Source: Bordetella genomosp. 11 (GTDB lineage Bacteria > Pseudomonadota > Gammaproteobacteria > Burkholderiales > Burkholderiaceae_B). Taken from it: a DNA stretch of 64,000 nt. Under the pieces are notes generated by a model that searched no databases, had not been told where the DNA came from, and worked only from the letters and a program-made list of their open reading frames with translations. Position 1 is the stretch's first letter; the number at the start of each line of letters is the position of its first letter. The position numbers and the translations under genes were made by a program. The stretch spans positions 496,001 through 560,000 of the forward strand of contig NZ_NEVS01000001.1 of assembly GCF_002261215.1 (NCBI RefSeq), in the 5' to 3' direction. Of this stretch, positions 1 through 8,487 are shown piece after piece.

Positions 1-1002
1 CATGCGGAACATGGGTTCGTCGCGGCCGAAGGCGTAGGTGGTGCGGGCGCCGGTCAATATCGTTGCATTGGCGGAAGTCAGCGCCGACACGGCGATCAGG
101 GCGCTGATGATGCGTGCGCCGTTTTCCCCGAGCACGGCGCGCAGCGCGTCGGCGGCCACGGCATTGGAGGCCGCCACGCCGGCCAAACCGAGTACCTTGA
201 CGTACGCCAGGTTGACCAGCAGGTAGACCGCGGTCACCAGCGCCAGGCTCCAGAAGAGGGCGCGCGGCAGGTTGCGGCCCGGCCCCACGACCTCGGCGGA
301 AACGTAGGCCGCTTCGTTCCACCCGCCGTAGGTCAGCATCACGAAGATCAGCACCAGGCCCCAGTTGGTGGCGGTGGGCATGCCGGGCGGCGCTACCGCC
401 CCGCCTGTCGGTTCCCCGCCCAGCAGCAGGCCGGCGGCGATGATGAACAGCACGCCGCCGACTTCCAGGACGGTCAGGCAGTTCTGCGTCCATTTGCCGG
501 CGCGCAGGCCGGCAAGGTTAAGCAATGTCAGCACGGCCACGGTCAGCGCCGCGTAGATCGCCGCCGAGTAGGTGCCCAGGTTCAGGATCTGGCTGGCGTA
601 GTCGCCGAACACATAGCCCAGCAACGCGATCGAGCCGGTCGGAATGATGGTCAGCCGCGCCCAGGCGAACAGGAAGCCCGTTTTTTCGCCGAAGGCACGG
701 CGCAGGTATTGATAATCGCCGCCGGCATCCGGATACGACGTGGCCAGCTCGGCGTAGCACATGGCGCCCGCCAGCGAAATGGCGCCGCCCACCAGCCACG
801 CGATCAGGATGTGGTTCAGGCTGGCGGCATTGGCGGCGATCAGGGCCGGCGCGCTGAAGATGCCGGCGCCGATGACGATGCCCACCACCAAGGCCATGAC
901 GTCCAGTGTCGACAATAAAGGCGAGGGGCGGGCCGCCGGAGAGGACACGGACGGCGAAGCGGGGGGCTGCGTGGAAGAGGCGTCTCGCACGGGGGCTTCC
1001 AT
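1..1002 (-). CDS. APC-family amino-acid permease, 3' end outside window
   Basis: Inner-membrane permease of the amino acid-polyamine-organocation superfamily, probably moving or exchanging an amino acid. The start (ATG at 1002) is inside the window but the C-terminus lies beyond base 1, leaving 334 codons. A Ser/Pro/Ala-rich leader of about 33 residues precedes TM1, which carries the family signature GIVIGAGIFSAPA (residues 41-53). Roughly seven more hydrophobic segments follow. The region before the ATG is C-rich with no clear Shine-Dalgarno sequence, so the start rests on the LSTLDVMALVVG lead-in that usually precedes TM1 in this family. The substrate cannot be read from the sequence. Confidence 0.85.
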   Translation of the reverse strand, partial: MEAPVRDASSTQPPASPSVSSPAARPSPLLSTLDVMALVVGIVIGAGIFSAPALIAANAASLNHILIAWLVGGAISLAGAMCYAELATSYPDAGGDYQYLRRAFGEKTGFLFAWARLTIIPTGSIALLGYVFGDYASQILNLGTYSAAIYAALTVAVLTLLNLAGLRAGKWTQNCLTVLEVGGVLFIIAAGLLLGGEPTGGAVAPPGMPTATNWGLVLIFVMLTYGGWNEAAYVSAEVVGPGRNLPRALFWSLALVTAVYLLVNLAYVKVLGLAGVAASNAVAADALRAVLGENGARIISALIAVSALTSANATILTGARTTYAFGRDEPMFRM

Positions 1003-1235
1003 TGACCGGGGGGGAAACGGGCAAGGGCTGGATAAGACGACGCCTTACCACATTGCCAGCGATGGTAGCATCGCGATGCTTTCTTTTAAGCTTCCAGTCA
1101 GAAACAAATCGTTAGCCGGGTCGTCGCGAGACGTAATTGCGCAGCCGCGTGGGGCTTCATTGGGGGGGCTTCGTGGGGAGCTCAGGGGCCGCGGTCTCGG
1201 GCCATCTGCCGCGAACAGCGCTGTCCGCGCACGCA
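1003..1235. other. Intergenic region upstream of the permease
   Basis: No gene is supported here; the reading frames that cross it are shadows with no recognisable motif. It should hold the promoter of the minus-strand permease. The only structure I see is a 12-bp palindrome, GCATCGCGATGC, at 1068-1079, about 65 bases upstream of the permease start, which could be an operator. Confidence 0.5.
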
Positions 1236-1268
1236 TGAAAAAACGCCATGGCGGGTGCCATGGCGTTC
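1236..1268 (-). terminator. Rho-independent terminator of the Bug/ALDH/cupin/ABM operon
   Basis: An 11-bp perfect stem, AACGCCATGGC at 1242-1252 and its complement at 1257-1267, closes a GGGT loop. On the minus strand it is followed by six consecutive T (1243 down to 1238). It lies 52 bases past the last gene of the four-gene minus-strand operon. Confidence 0.85.
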
Positions 1269-1319
1269 CTGAGGCGACCTTCGTCCGGACGCTTTGCCTG
1301 TCCGGCGCCGTCCGGTGCG

Positions 1320-1616
1320 TCAGCCCAGATCGACTAATTGGGTATGTTCGACGGCCGGCGGGGCGGCGAAATAAGGGCTGACGAGTTCGCGCCATGTGGC
1401 GAAGTCCTCCGAACCGCGGAAGTCCACCGTGTGGTTTTCCAGGGTGGCCCATTCGACGAACAGGCGGTAGCGGTTGGGGAATTCCACCGACCGCTGCAGC
1501 GATACGCCGTGGCACCCCTTGGCGCGCAGGAACAGCGGCTTGGCCTTGGCAACGCCGGCTTCGAACGCCGCGTGCGTGCCGTCCTTGATTTCGATCTGCG
1601 CAATTTCGAGAAACAT
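1320..1616 (-). CDS. Antibiotic biosynthesis monooxygenase (ABM) family protein
   Basis: A 98-residue protein with the ABM / dimeric alpha-beta barrel pattern: an N-terminal strand (MFLEIAQIEIKDG), a helix, a KGCHGVSLQRSVEFPNRY stretch and a C-terminal W-x-T-LENHTVDFRGSEDF segment. Family members are small cofactor-free oxygenases, heme-degrading enzymes or enzymes whose role is unknown. It is the last gene of a four-gene minus-strand operon, 28 bases after the cupin gene, and is followed by a strong terminator. Its presence with a cupin and an aldehyde dehydrogenase suggests a step in breakdown of an organic acid or aromatic compound; the substrate is not evident. Confidence 0.8.
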   Translation of the reverse strand: MFLEIAQIEIKDGTHAAFEAGVAKAKPLFLRAKGCHGVSLQRSVEFPNRYRLFVEWATLENHTVDFRGSEDFATWRELVSPYFAAPPAVEHTQLVDLG

Positions 1617-1644
1617 CGTTGCTCCTTGCTGATACGGCGGGCGT

Positions 1645-2079
1645 TCAGCGTTTGATGTGTTCCAGCGCCACCGGATTGGTCACGCCGGTTTCCGTCAGCG
1701 TGCGCGTCGCGTTGACGGACGCGTAGATCCACAGGATCTTCATCGGCTGCGTATCCGACATGTTACGAAAACGGTGCGACACATTGGGCGGAATCCATGT
1801 CGTGTCCATGGGTTGTAGCCGGTGTTCCTGGCCGTCGATATCCAGGATGGCGTCGCCCTCCAGCAGCACGACGCTTTCCTCGCAGTTGTGGCTGTGGAAG
1901 GGGATTTTGGTACCGGGCGCGAACTCGGTGATGCCGTTGATGAAGGCCGTGGCGCCGTCGCCGGCCGTGACCAGCGGGATCGTGCGGGCGCCGCCGCCGC
2001 GCTCGTAGGCCGTCAGTTCGGAGGGGCGGAAGATGCCCGGCTTGGGGCCGCCGCTCCGTGTTGTTTTGGATGTGCTCAT
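1645..2079 (-). CDS. Cupin-domain protein
   Basis: A 144-residue single-domain cupin. The first metal-binding motif is visible as PFHSHNCEESVVLLEG (about residues 61-76, with two His and a Glu) and the second as IPPNVSHRF (about residues 97-105). This is a complete metal-cupin site, so the protein may be a dioxygenase, decarboxylase or isomerase acting on a small carboxylated substrate, or a binding protein. It lies 37 bases after the aldehyde dehydrogenase gene and 28 bases before the ABM gene, clearly in one operon with both. I cannot assign the reaction. Confidence 0.85.
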   Translation of the reverse strand: MSTSKTTRSGGPKPGIFRPSELTAYERGGGARTIPLVTAGDGATAFINGITEFAPGTKIPFHSHNCEESVVLLEGDAILDIDGQEHRLQPMDTTWIPPNVSHRFRNMSDTQPMKILWIYASVNATRTLTETGVTNPVALEHIKR

Positions 2080-2116
2080 GATGAAACTCCCGTGGCAAGC
2101 AGGTCCGCGGCGGCGT

Positions 2117-3487
2117 TCAGCGCGCGGGACCGGTCCAGACCGATTTTATGTTGGTGAATTCCTTGAGGCCGTAGCTGCTCAGTTCGCGTCCGTAGCCGGA
2201 TTGCTTGATGCCGCCGAAAGGCAGGCGCGGATCCGATGCCACCGTGCCGTTGATGAAGACGGCGCCGGCCTCGAGTTCGCGCGCCAGCAGATCGGCGCGG
2301 GCCAGGTCGCCGGTCCACAGCGCGGCGCCCAGGCCGAATACCGTGTCGTTGGCGATGCGGATGGCGTCGGCGGCGTCCTTGCAGCGGATGATCGCCGCGG
2401 CCGGGCCGAATGTTTCGTCGCGGCCGGCGGCCATGTCGGGGGTGACGTGATCCAGCACGGTCGGCTCGAAGAAATAGCCCTTGCCGTCGCGCGGCGCGCC
2501 GCCCAGCAGCAGGCGGGCACCGGCGTCGACCGAGGCCCGCACTTGATCGTGCAAATCGGCGCGCAGGTTGTTGCGCGCCATCGGCCCGACGTCCACGCCG
2601 GTGTCGCGCGGATCGCCGACTTTAAGGGCGCGCGCATGCGCCACGAAGGCCTCGACGAAGGCGTCCGCGACCTGGGCCTCGACGATGAAGCGCTTGGCCG
2701 AAATGCAGCTCTGTCCGGCGTTGTGGAAGCGGGCCTTGACCGCGGTGCTGGCGGCAAGGTCGATATCGGCGTCGGCCAGGACCACGAAGGGATCCGAGCC
2801 GCCAAGCTCCAGCACCTGCTTTTTCAGGGCGGCGCCGGCCTGGGCGGCAATCGTGCGGCCCACCGGCGTCGAACCCGTGAAAGTGACGGCGGCGATGCGG
2901 TCGTCGGCGATCAGGCGCTGCACGCGGGAAGAGTCGATCAGCAACGTGGAGAACAATCCCGCCGGCGCGTCGGCGCGTTCGAATACCCCGGCCAGCGCCA
3001 GCGCGCACTGCGGCACGTTGTTGGCATGCTTGAGCACCGCCGTATTGCCCGCCAGCAGGGCCGGCGCGGCGAAGCGCATGACCTGCCAGAACGGGTAGTT
3101 CCACGGCATGACGGCCAGCACCGTGCCCAGCGGATCGAACACCACCTTGCTGTGGGTGGCGTTGCTGGTGACGATTTCCGGCGCCAGCAGGCGTTCCGCT
3201 TCGTTGGCGTAGAAGTCGCAGTTGATGGCGCATTTCTCGACTTCGGCGAGGGACTCCGTTATGGGCTTGCCCATCTCGGCGGTGATCAGCGCGGCGTATT
3301 CGGCCTTGCCGGCGCGCAGCGCGGCCGCCAGCCGGCGCAGGACGTCCTGGCGTTGCGCGAGGGTGGTGCGGCGCCAGTCGCGCTGGGCGGACCGGGCGCG
3401 CGCCAGCGTGGCGTCGATGACCGCGTCGTCATGCTCGTCGTAGGTGGCGAGCGTGGATTCGTCGAACGGATTGATGGAATGAATCAT
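2117..3487 (-). CDS. NAD(P)-dependent succinate-semialdehyde dehydrogenase-type aldehyde dehydrogenase
   Basis: A 456-residue aldehyde dehydrogenase that oxidises a semialdehyde to the acid with NAD(P). The full length recalls the E. coli Sad/YneI subgroup of succinate-semialdehyde dehydrogenases, including the VLELGGSDPF box with the general-base Glu227 and the nucleophile Cys261 in the NAGQSC motif. The FTGSTPVG segment (about residues 203-210) belongs to the Rossmann cofactor site. It is the second gene of a four-gene operon, 27 bases after the Bug binding-protein gene. The real substrate may be another short dicarboxylate semialdehyde released by the neighbouring cupin or ABM enzymes. Confidence 0.88.
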   Translation of the reverse strand: MIHSINPFDESTLATYDEHDDAVIDATLARARSAQRDWRRTTLAQRQDVLRRLAAALRAGKAEYAALITAEMGKPITESLAEVEKCAINCDFYANEAERLLAPEIVTSNATHSKVVFDPLGTVLAVMPWNYPFWQVMRFAAPALLAGNTAVLKHANNVPQCALALAGVFERADAPAGLFSTLLIDSSRVQRLIADDRIAAVTFTGSTPVGRTIAAQAGAALKKQVLELGGSDPFVVLADADIDLAASTAVKARFHNAGQSCISAKRFIVEAQVADAFVEAFVAHARALKVGDPRDTGVDVGPMARNNLRADLHDQVRASVDAGARLLLGGAPRDGKGYFFEPTVLDHVTPDMAAGRDETFGPAAAIIRCKDAADAIRIANDTVFGLGAALWTGDLARADLLARELEAGAVFINGTVASDPRLPFGGIKQSGYGRELSSYGLKEFTNIKSVWTGPAR

Positions 3488-3514
3488 GACTACCTTCTTG
3501 ACACAGGCGTGCCG

Positions 3515-4495
3515 TTACTCCGCCTGGATGTTGTTGTCGCGGATCAGTTTTCCGTAAACGGCATAGCCTTCGGCGGTGCGCTTGCCCAGCTCCTCGGGCG
3601 ACGAGCCAACGGGGTTGGCGCCCTGTGCCGCCAGCTTGGCCTGGACTTCCGGCTTGGCCAGGACCTGCTTGATCGTGGCATTGAGTTTTTCGATGACCGC
3701 GGGCGGCGTCTTGGCCGGCGCCACGATGACGAACCACGAAGAGAACACGAAGCCCGGCGAGCCGGATTCCGAAATCGTCGGCACATTCGGCAGTTCGGCC
3801 ATGCGCTTTTCCGACGAAATGCCCAGCAGGTCCACGCGCTTGCTATCGATCAGGCTCTTGGACGTCGCCAGCGCCTGGAAGGCCACCTTGGCTTCGCCGC
3901 TGGCCACGCCCATGGCGGCGGGGGTCGCGCCGCGATAGGGCACGTGCACCATGTCCAGCTTGTTCTTGGAGGCAAACAGCGCCATCGCGATGTGCTGCGG
4001 GCTGCCGATGCCGCCCGACGCATATTCGATGCGTCCCGGCGCCGCTTTCGCCGCGGCGATCAGGTCGCCGGCGTTCTTGTACAGGCCGGGCGTGGCGATC
4101 AGGCTCCATTCGAAGGTGGTGACCAGCGAGACGGGCGCGAAGTCCTTCAGCGGATTCCACGGCGTCTTGGACAGGTTGGGCACCATGGTCAGGATGCTGT
4201 CATTGAAGGCGCCGATGGTGTAGCCGTCGGGATTGGCCGTGGCCACGCGGTTGGCGCCGATGGCGCCGGCGGCGCCCGGCAGGTTTTCCACGATGACCGA
4301 TTGGTTCAGCAACTTGCCCATCTCCTGGGCGACCAGTCGTGCGACATTGTCGACAGCGCTGGCGGCCGCCAGCGGGATGATCATGGTGATGGGGCGTTCC
4401 GGGTACTCGGCGCGGGCCTGCGGTGCCAGGCCGGCCACCAGACAGAGCGCCGCGGCGGTTTTCATCGCCGTCCGATATTTATTCCATGCCTTCAC
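3515..4495 (-). CDS. Bug-family tripartite tricarboxylate transporter substrate-binding protein
   Basis: A periplasmic binding protein (326 residues) of the Bug/TctC family, which is greatly expanded in Bordetella and relatives. It has a Sec signal peptide ending near residue 29 (APQARA), then the typical mature start YPERPITMIIPLAAAS and the AGAIGANRVATANPDGYTIG region around residues 97-115. Family members bind carboxylates or other small metabolites. No TctA/TctB membrane subunits lie nearby, as is usual for Bug proteins. First gene of the operon divergent from the LysR regulator, which suggests it delivers or senses the substrate of the downstream enzymes. Confidence 0.9.
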   Translation of the reverse strand: MKAWNKYRTAMKTAAALCLVAGLAPQARAEYPERPITMIIPLAAASAVDNVARLVAQEMGKLLNQSVIVENLPGAAGAIGANRVATANPDGYTIGAFNDSILTMVPNLSKTPWNPLKDFAPVSLVTTFEWSLIATPGLYKNAGDLIAAAKAAPGRIEYASGGIGSPQHIAMALFASKNKLDMVHVPYRGATPAAMGVASGEAKVAFQALATSKSLIDSKRVDLLGISSEKRMAELPNVPTISESGSPGFVFSSWFVIVAPAKTPPAVIEKLNATIKQVLAKPEVQAKLAAQGANPVGSSPEELGKRTAEGYAVYGKLIRDNNIQAE

Positions 4496-4583
4496 AGCTT
4501 TCTCCTCGGTCTTGTACGCGTTATTAAGCTCGCCGGCGCCACTCTAGGGATGGGGCCGTACCCTGTCCAATGGCGAATTTCTA

Positions 4584-4598
4584 TTTCTTGCATCGAAA
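4584..4598. promoter_or_regulatory. Candidate LysR-type regulator box
   Basis: The sequence TTTC-TTGCATC-GAAA is an interrupted palindrome containing the T-N11-A pattern recognised by LysR regulators. It lies in the 167-base divergent region between the Bug operon and the LysR gene, 65 bases before the LysR start, which is the usual place for auto- and cross-regulation. Confidence 0.45.
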
Positions 4599-4662
4599 GC
4601 GGCCATAATTCGTTACGCTTACGCCTGTCCGCGGGGCAGGACGCCATGGGGCCGTTCCAGTC

Positions 4663-5601
4663 ATGACCAACAAATCCGGAATCAAGCTACGCCAGCTGGA
4701 GTATTTCCTGGCCATTGCCGATACGCTGCACTTCTCGAAAGCGGCGGAAAAGCTGTTCGTGACGCAGCCCACCCTGTCACACCAGCTGGCCGAACTGGAA
4801 ACCCATCTGGGCAAGGCCCTGTTCGACCGCTCCGGCAAGAACATCCGGCTGACCCAGGTCGGACAGGTTTTCCATGCCTATGCCAAGCGCACCGTCGACG
4901 AGCTGGCCGCCGGCTGCGCGGCGCTGGAAGAATTGGACGCGTTGCGGCGCGGCCATCTGGTCATCGGCGCCAGCCAATCCTTCACCCGCAAGCTGCTGCC
5001 GCCGGTCATCGCCGAATTCATGCGGACCTACCCGGATGTCCGGCTGACCGTCAAGGAAATGATGGCGCCCATGATCGAAGAAGAATTGGCCGCCGGCGAC
5101 CTGCACATGGGCATCGCCTTCGTACCCGCGCGCCTGGAGGAAACGGCGGTGGAATCCCTATTCACCGAGCGCCTGATGCTGGTGGTGGGAACGGCGCACC
5201 GGTTGGCCGGCCGCAAGCGCGTGCGCCTGGCGGACCTGGCGCGCGAGCCCCTGGTGCTGATGACCCGCGATTACTACACGCGGGCGCTGGTCGACCGGTA
5301 TTTCGACCAGCTCGGCCTGCAACCCAATATCGTCTGCGAAACCAACGCGCTGGGCCTGATGATGGACCTGGCGGCGGCGTCCCAGGTGGTCACGCTGCTG
5401 CCCGAAAGCACGATCGATCCTTCCGCCCGCGTGGCGGTGATCCCGGTGTTCGAACCGGTGCCCATACGGGTGACCGCGCTGCTGTGGTCCAAGCGGCACC
5501 ACCGGACGATCGCCGCCACGACCTTCGCCGGGTTGCTGCGCGAACGCCTGCAGGACGCCGAGCCCGCCTGGCGCCGCGGCCCGGCGGCGGTTACGCAATG
5601 A
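4663..5601 (+). CDS. LysR-family transcriptional regulator
   Basis: A 312-residue LysR regulator. The N-terminal winged helix-turn-helix is clear at about residues 7-66 (LRQLEYFLAIADTLHFSKAA, then TQPTLSHQLAELE), followed by the effector-binding domain (about residues 95-300). It is divergent from the Bug-ALDH-cupin-ABM operon with a T-N11-A box between them, so it most likely controls that operon in response to a pathway intermediate. Translation runs from ATG at 4663; the Shine-Dalgarno signal there is weak. Confidence 0.92.
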   Translation: MTNKSGIKLRQLEYFLAIADTLHFSKAAEKLFVTQPTLSHQLAELETHLGKALFDRSGKNIRLTQVGQVFHAYAKRTVDELAAGCAALEELDALRRGHLVIGASQSFTRKLLPPVIAEFMRTYPDVRLTVKEMMAPMIEEELAAGDLHMGIAFVPARLEETAVESLFTERLMLVVGTAHRLAGRKRVRLADLAREPLVLMTRDYYTRALVDRYFDQLGLQPNIVCETNALGLMMDLAAASQVVTLLPESTIDPSARVAVIPVFEPVPIRVTALLWSKRHHRTIAATTFAGLLRERLQDAEPAWRRGPAAVTQ

Positions 5602-5683
5602 AGCACCCTGGGTGCGTCCCCATGGCGCCGCTGCCTACAATAGGGGTTTTGCCTTGTCCGGCCTGACCTCAGGAGATCTTCCG

Positions 5684-6208
5684 ATGCCGCTTCTTTCCCT
5701 GTCCCGTTGCGCAGTGCTGGCGGTCGCCGCGGCAGTTCTCGCGGGATGTTCCACGACGACCGGGCGGGCGCAGGCGCAAGGCCCGGGCGCCGCGCAGGCG
5801 GCCACCACGTCGGATTCCCTGGCGCAGACGGGCTGGCGGCTGGTCCGCTGGCAGTCGCCGGACGGCTCGGACTACCCGTTGCAGCTCAATACCATCTATC
5901 CGCCGCTCAGTATCGCCTTCACCGCCAGGAACCGCGACTATCGCGTGACGGGATTCTCCGGCTGCAACGAATTCGCGGGCACCTACCAATTGCAAGGCGG
6001 AAAGCTGGTGATTACCCTGCCGTCGAGCCGCTCGATGCAGTGCGCCGCGGCGGATATGCGGGAAGCCGAGCGGGCCTATCTTTCGGCCCTTGCCCACATC
6101 GCCACGTTCACGCTGGATAGCGGCGGGTCGCCGCATCAAATGACCTTCAATGTGCGCAATGGCGATGTCCTGACCTTCCTGCGCGGGCAGGATGTCTCGT
6201 CGCGCTGA
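5684..6208 (+). CDS. META-domain lipoprotein (first of a pair)
   Basis: A 174-residue lipoprotein. The ATG at 5684 is chosen over an in-frame upstream start because AGGAG lies just before it (5671) and because it places a lipoprotein signal peptide at the very N-terminus, with lipobox LAGC near residues 19-22. The mature part carries a META/HslJ domain: the W-x-L-x-x-W start, FTARNRDYRVTGFSGCNEF and the MQCAAADMREAERAYLSAL segment. META proteins are cell-envelope proteins tied to heat-shock or novobiocin phenotypes in E. coli (HslJ). A TACAAT -10 element is seen at 5636-5641. It is followed after 14 bases by a paralogue. Confidence 0.85.
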   Translation: MPLLSLSRCAVLAVAAAVLAGCSTTTGRAQAQGPGAAQAATTSDSLAQTGWRLVRWQSPDGSDYPLQLNTIYPPLSIAFTARNRDYRVTGFSGCNEFAGTYQLQGGKLVITLPSSRSMQCAAADMREAERAYLSALAHIATFTLDSGGSPHQMTFNVRNGDVLTFLRGQDVSSR

Positions 6209-6222
6209 TCCTGGAGTTTTTC

Positions 6223-6741
6223 ATGGTTTTTTCCCGCATCCGCCGTATTTCCGGCGCGGTGGCCGCCGTGGCGGCATTGGCGGCCTGCGCCCATCCCATG
6301 CAACCCGACCTGGCGCAGGCCCGCTACCAGCCGGCCTACGCATCGGACTTCCTGGCCCAGACCAACTGGGTGCTGGCGCGCTGGACCCGGGCGGGCGGCA
6401 CACTGCGTTCCATTCCCCATAACGATGGCCGCGAGCGGCCCATCACGATGGGGTTCATGCATGAAGGGACGCAGCTGCGCGTGGCCGGATATGCCGGTTG
6501 CAATAACTACAGCAGTACCTACACCGTCGCGAACGGCAACCTGATCGTGACGGCCGCGCCCGTGGCGACCCGCATGGCCTGCCCGAGTCCCGAGTTGAAC
6601 CGGGTGGAGCAGGACTTCCTGGCGTCGCTGACGCGCATCCGCGCCACCTCCGTGGACAATGCCGGCAATCCGCGACGGTTGTCGCTGTCGCTGGATAACG
6701 GCGAGGTGCTGGATTTCGCCCGCGCCGATGCAGGGCATTGA
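6223..6741 (+). CDS. META-domain lipoprotein (second of a pair)
   Basis: A 172-residue lipoprotein paralogous to the gene just upstream. The signal peptide ends in lipobox LAAC (about residues 20-23). The META/HslJ domain shows [19 protein letters not shown] and the [19 protein letters not shown] helix, aligned with the matching cysteines of its neighbour, so the conserved Cys pair is kept. Only 14 bases separate the two genes, so they are probably cotranscribed. The stop overlaps a TTG that could be an alternative start of trhO. Confidence 0.85.
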   Translation: MVFSRIRRISGAVAAVAALAACAHPMQPDLAQARYQPAYASDFLAQTNWVLARWTRAGGTLRSIPHNDGRERPITMGFMHEGTQLRVAGYAGCNNYSSTYTVANGNLIVTAAPVATRMACPSPELNRVEQDFLASLTRIRATSVDNAGNPRRLSLSLDNGEVLDFARADAGH

Positions 6742-6749
6742 GCGTTTCC

Positions 6750-7574
6750 ATGTCTACCATCGTCAATATCGCCGCGTATAAGTTCGTGGCCCTGGATGAC
6801 CCGGCCGCCTTGCGTCCCGGCATGGTGGAGCGCGCCGCGGCGGGAGCGCTGAAGGGCACGGTGCTGCTGGCGCCGGAAGGCATCAATCTGTTCTTGTCCG
6901 GCGATGGCCAGGCCATCGGGGCTTTCCTGGAATGGCTGCGCGCCGATGTCCGCTTCGCCGATCTCGAGGCGAAGTACAGCTATTCCGATGCGATACCGTT
7001 TCGCAAACTCCTGGTGAAGGTCAAGCGCGAGATCATCCGCATGGACCATCCCGCGATCCGCCCGCAGGCCGGCCGCGCGCCCAGCGTGGACGCGCGCACG
7101 CTCGCCCGCTGGCTGGAGCGCGGCACCGACGATAACGGCCGGCCCGTCGTGATGCTCGACACCCGCAACGCGTTCGAGGCCGACGCCGGTACGTTCGAAG
7201 GCGCGCTGGACTGGCGTATCGACCGCTTCACGCAATTCCCCGCCGCGCTGCGGGCCCACCGCGCCGAGCTGGAAGGCAAGACGGTAGTCAGCTTCTGCAC
7301 CGGCGGCATACGGTGCGAAAAGGCGGCGTTGTACATGGCGCAGGAAGGCGTGCGCGATGTGTACCAGCTCGAAGGCGGTATCTTGAAGTATTTCGAGGAA
7401 ACCGGCGGCACGGGCTTCAAGGGAAGCTGCTTCGTCTTCGACGAGCGCGAAACGCTGGGGCCGGACCTCGCGCCGGCCGCGGCGCCGGCGCTGCCGGCCG
7501 TGGCCGCGGCATCGTGCGCCGATACGGGCGGCCTGGCGGCGGCCCAATCCGCATCCCCCGTTCTGGCGGACTAA
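6750..7574 (+). CDS. trhO: tRNA uridine(34) 5-hydroxylase, rhodanese-like
   Basis: Prephenate-independent tRNA U34 hydroxylase of the TrhO (YceA, UPF0176) family, which makes 5-hydroxyuridine in the wobble position. The N-terminal acylphosphatase-like domain (residues about 1-95) includes the family stretch [16 protein letters not shown]. The rhodanese domain (about 115-225) has its active Cys in [12 protein letters not shown] place the start at ATG 6750 rather than the TTG at 6738. The last 40 or so residues are Ala/Pro-rich and replace the longer Cys-rich tail of some members. No obvious functional link exists with the META lipoproteins upstream; mtnN follows after 10 bases. Confidence 0.9.
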   Translation: MSTIVNIAAYKFVALDDPAALRPGMVERAAAGALKGTVLLAPEGINLFLSGDGQAIGAFLEWLRADVRFADLEAKYSYSDAIPFRKLLVKVKREIIRMDHPAIRPQAGRAPSVDARTLARWLERGTDDNGRPVVMLDTRNAFEADAGTFEGALDWRIDRFTQFPAALRAHRAELEGKTVVSFCTGGIRCEKAALYMAQEGVRDVYQLEGGILKYFEETGGTGFKGSCFVFDERETLGPDLAPAAAPALPAVAAASCADTGGLAAAQSASPVLAD

Positions 7575-7584
7575 GGACCTGATC

Positions 7585-8355
7585 ATGTCGCGCGCTCCCT
7601 TGGGCATCGTGGCCGCCCTGCATGACGAAATCGCCGGGCTGCTCCAGCACATGGGACCGGGCGCGGCATGCCGGCGCGTCGGCATGCGCGACTATTACGT
7701 CGGCGACCTGTACGGGCAGCCGTGCGTGATCGTGCTGGCGCGTATCGGCAAGGTCGCCGCGGCCGCCACCGCCGTTACGCTGATACGCGAATTCGATGTC
7801 CGGGCGCTGCTGTTCACCGGCCTGGCCGGCGGCATCGCCCCCGGTGTCCGCGTGGGCGACGTCGTGATCGCGGAAGCGCTGGTGCATCACGACCTGGATG
7901 CCCGGCCACTGTTCCCGCAATACGAAGTGCCCCTGCTGGGCGTCAGTCGCCTGCCTACCGACCCGCGCATGAACGGCGTCCTGGCGCAATGCGCGGCGGA
8001 TTACCTGGCCTTGGCGCTGGCGCGCGATGTCGACGCCACCACGCGCGACCTTTTCGCCATCGGCGCACCCATGCTGCATCGCGGGCTGGTCGCCAGCGGC
8101 GATCGTTTCGTCGGCGATGCCGGCATCGCCGGCGCGGTGTCCGCCGCCTTGCCGGAAACGCTATGCGTCGAGATGGAAGGTGCGGCCGTGGCCCAGGTGT
8201 GCCACGAATACGAGATACCGTGCGCCGTGCTGCGCACCGTTTCCGACCGCGCGGACGCCGCCGCCCCGGTGGATTTCGCGGCGTTCCTCACGCACATCGC
8301 CAGCCACTATTCCAGCGGTATCGTCAGCCGCTTCGTCGAGGCTTATACCGACTGA
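7585..8355 (+). CDS. mtnN: 5'-methylthioadenosine/S-adenosylhomocysteine nucleosidase
   Basis: Hydrolyses methylthioadenosine and S-adenosylhomocysteine to adenine plus the thioribose, in methionine salvage and activated methyl cycle clean-up. The 256-residue protein has the MTAN/Pfs fold: N-terminal IVAALHDEIAGL with the catalytic Glu, the LLFTGLAGGIAPGVRVGDVV loop, and the CVEMEGAAVAQVC purine-binding motif, followed by RTVSDRAD with the catalytic Asp. AAGGA precedes the ATG by seven bases. Probably cotranscribed with trhO. Confidence 0.88.
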   Translation: MSRAPLGIVAALHDEIAGLLQHMGPGAACRRVGMRDYYVGDLYGQPCVIVLARIGKVAAAATAVTLIREFDVRALLFTGLAGGIAPGVRVGDVVIAEALVHHDLDARPLFPQYEVPLLGVSRLPTDPRMNGVLAQCAADYLALALARDVDATTRDLFAIGAPMLHRGLVASGDRFVGDAGIAGAVSAALPETLCVEMEGAAVAQVCHEYEIPCAVLRTVSDRADAAAPVDFAAFLTHIASHYSSGIVSRFVEAYTD

Positions 8356-8487
8356 GGCAGCAGCCCGCGGCCCGTGGCCCGTATCCGGTCAGCCAGTCGG
8401 CCGATCAACCCGTATCCGGTCATCCGATCAACCCGTTCCCGGCCAGCCGGGAGGCAAATCCCGGTTGACGCAAGCGGCCGGCGCGGT

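Noticed and set aside
2033..4666. Very long plus-strand frame (877 codons) opposite the aldehyde dehydrogenase and Bug genes
   Set aside because: Antisense shadow typical of GC-rich coding DNA; composition is Arg/Gly/Ala-rich with no family motif, and the minus-strand genes are clearly recognised.
8378..8422. 14-base direct repeat (CCCGTATCCGGTCA at 8378-8391 and 8409-8422) after mtnN, with further GATCAACCCG copies
   Set aside because: Short, two-copy, in a 132-base gap between convergent genes with no structure or flanking signal; likely slippage.
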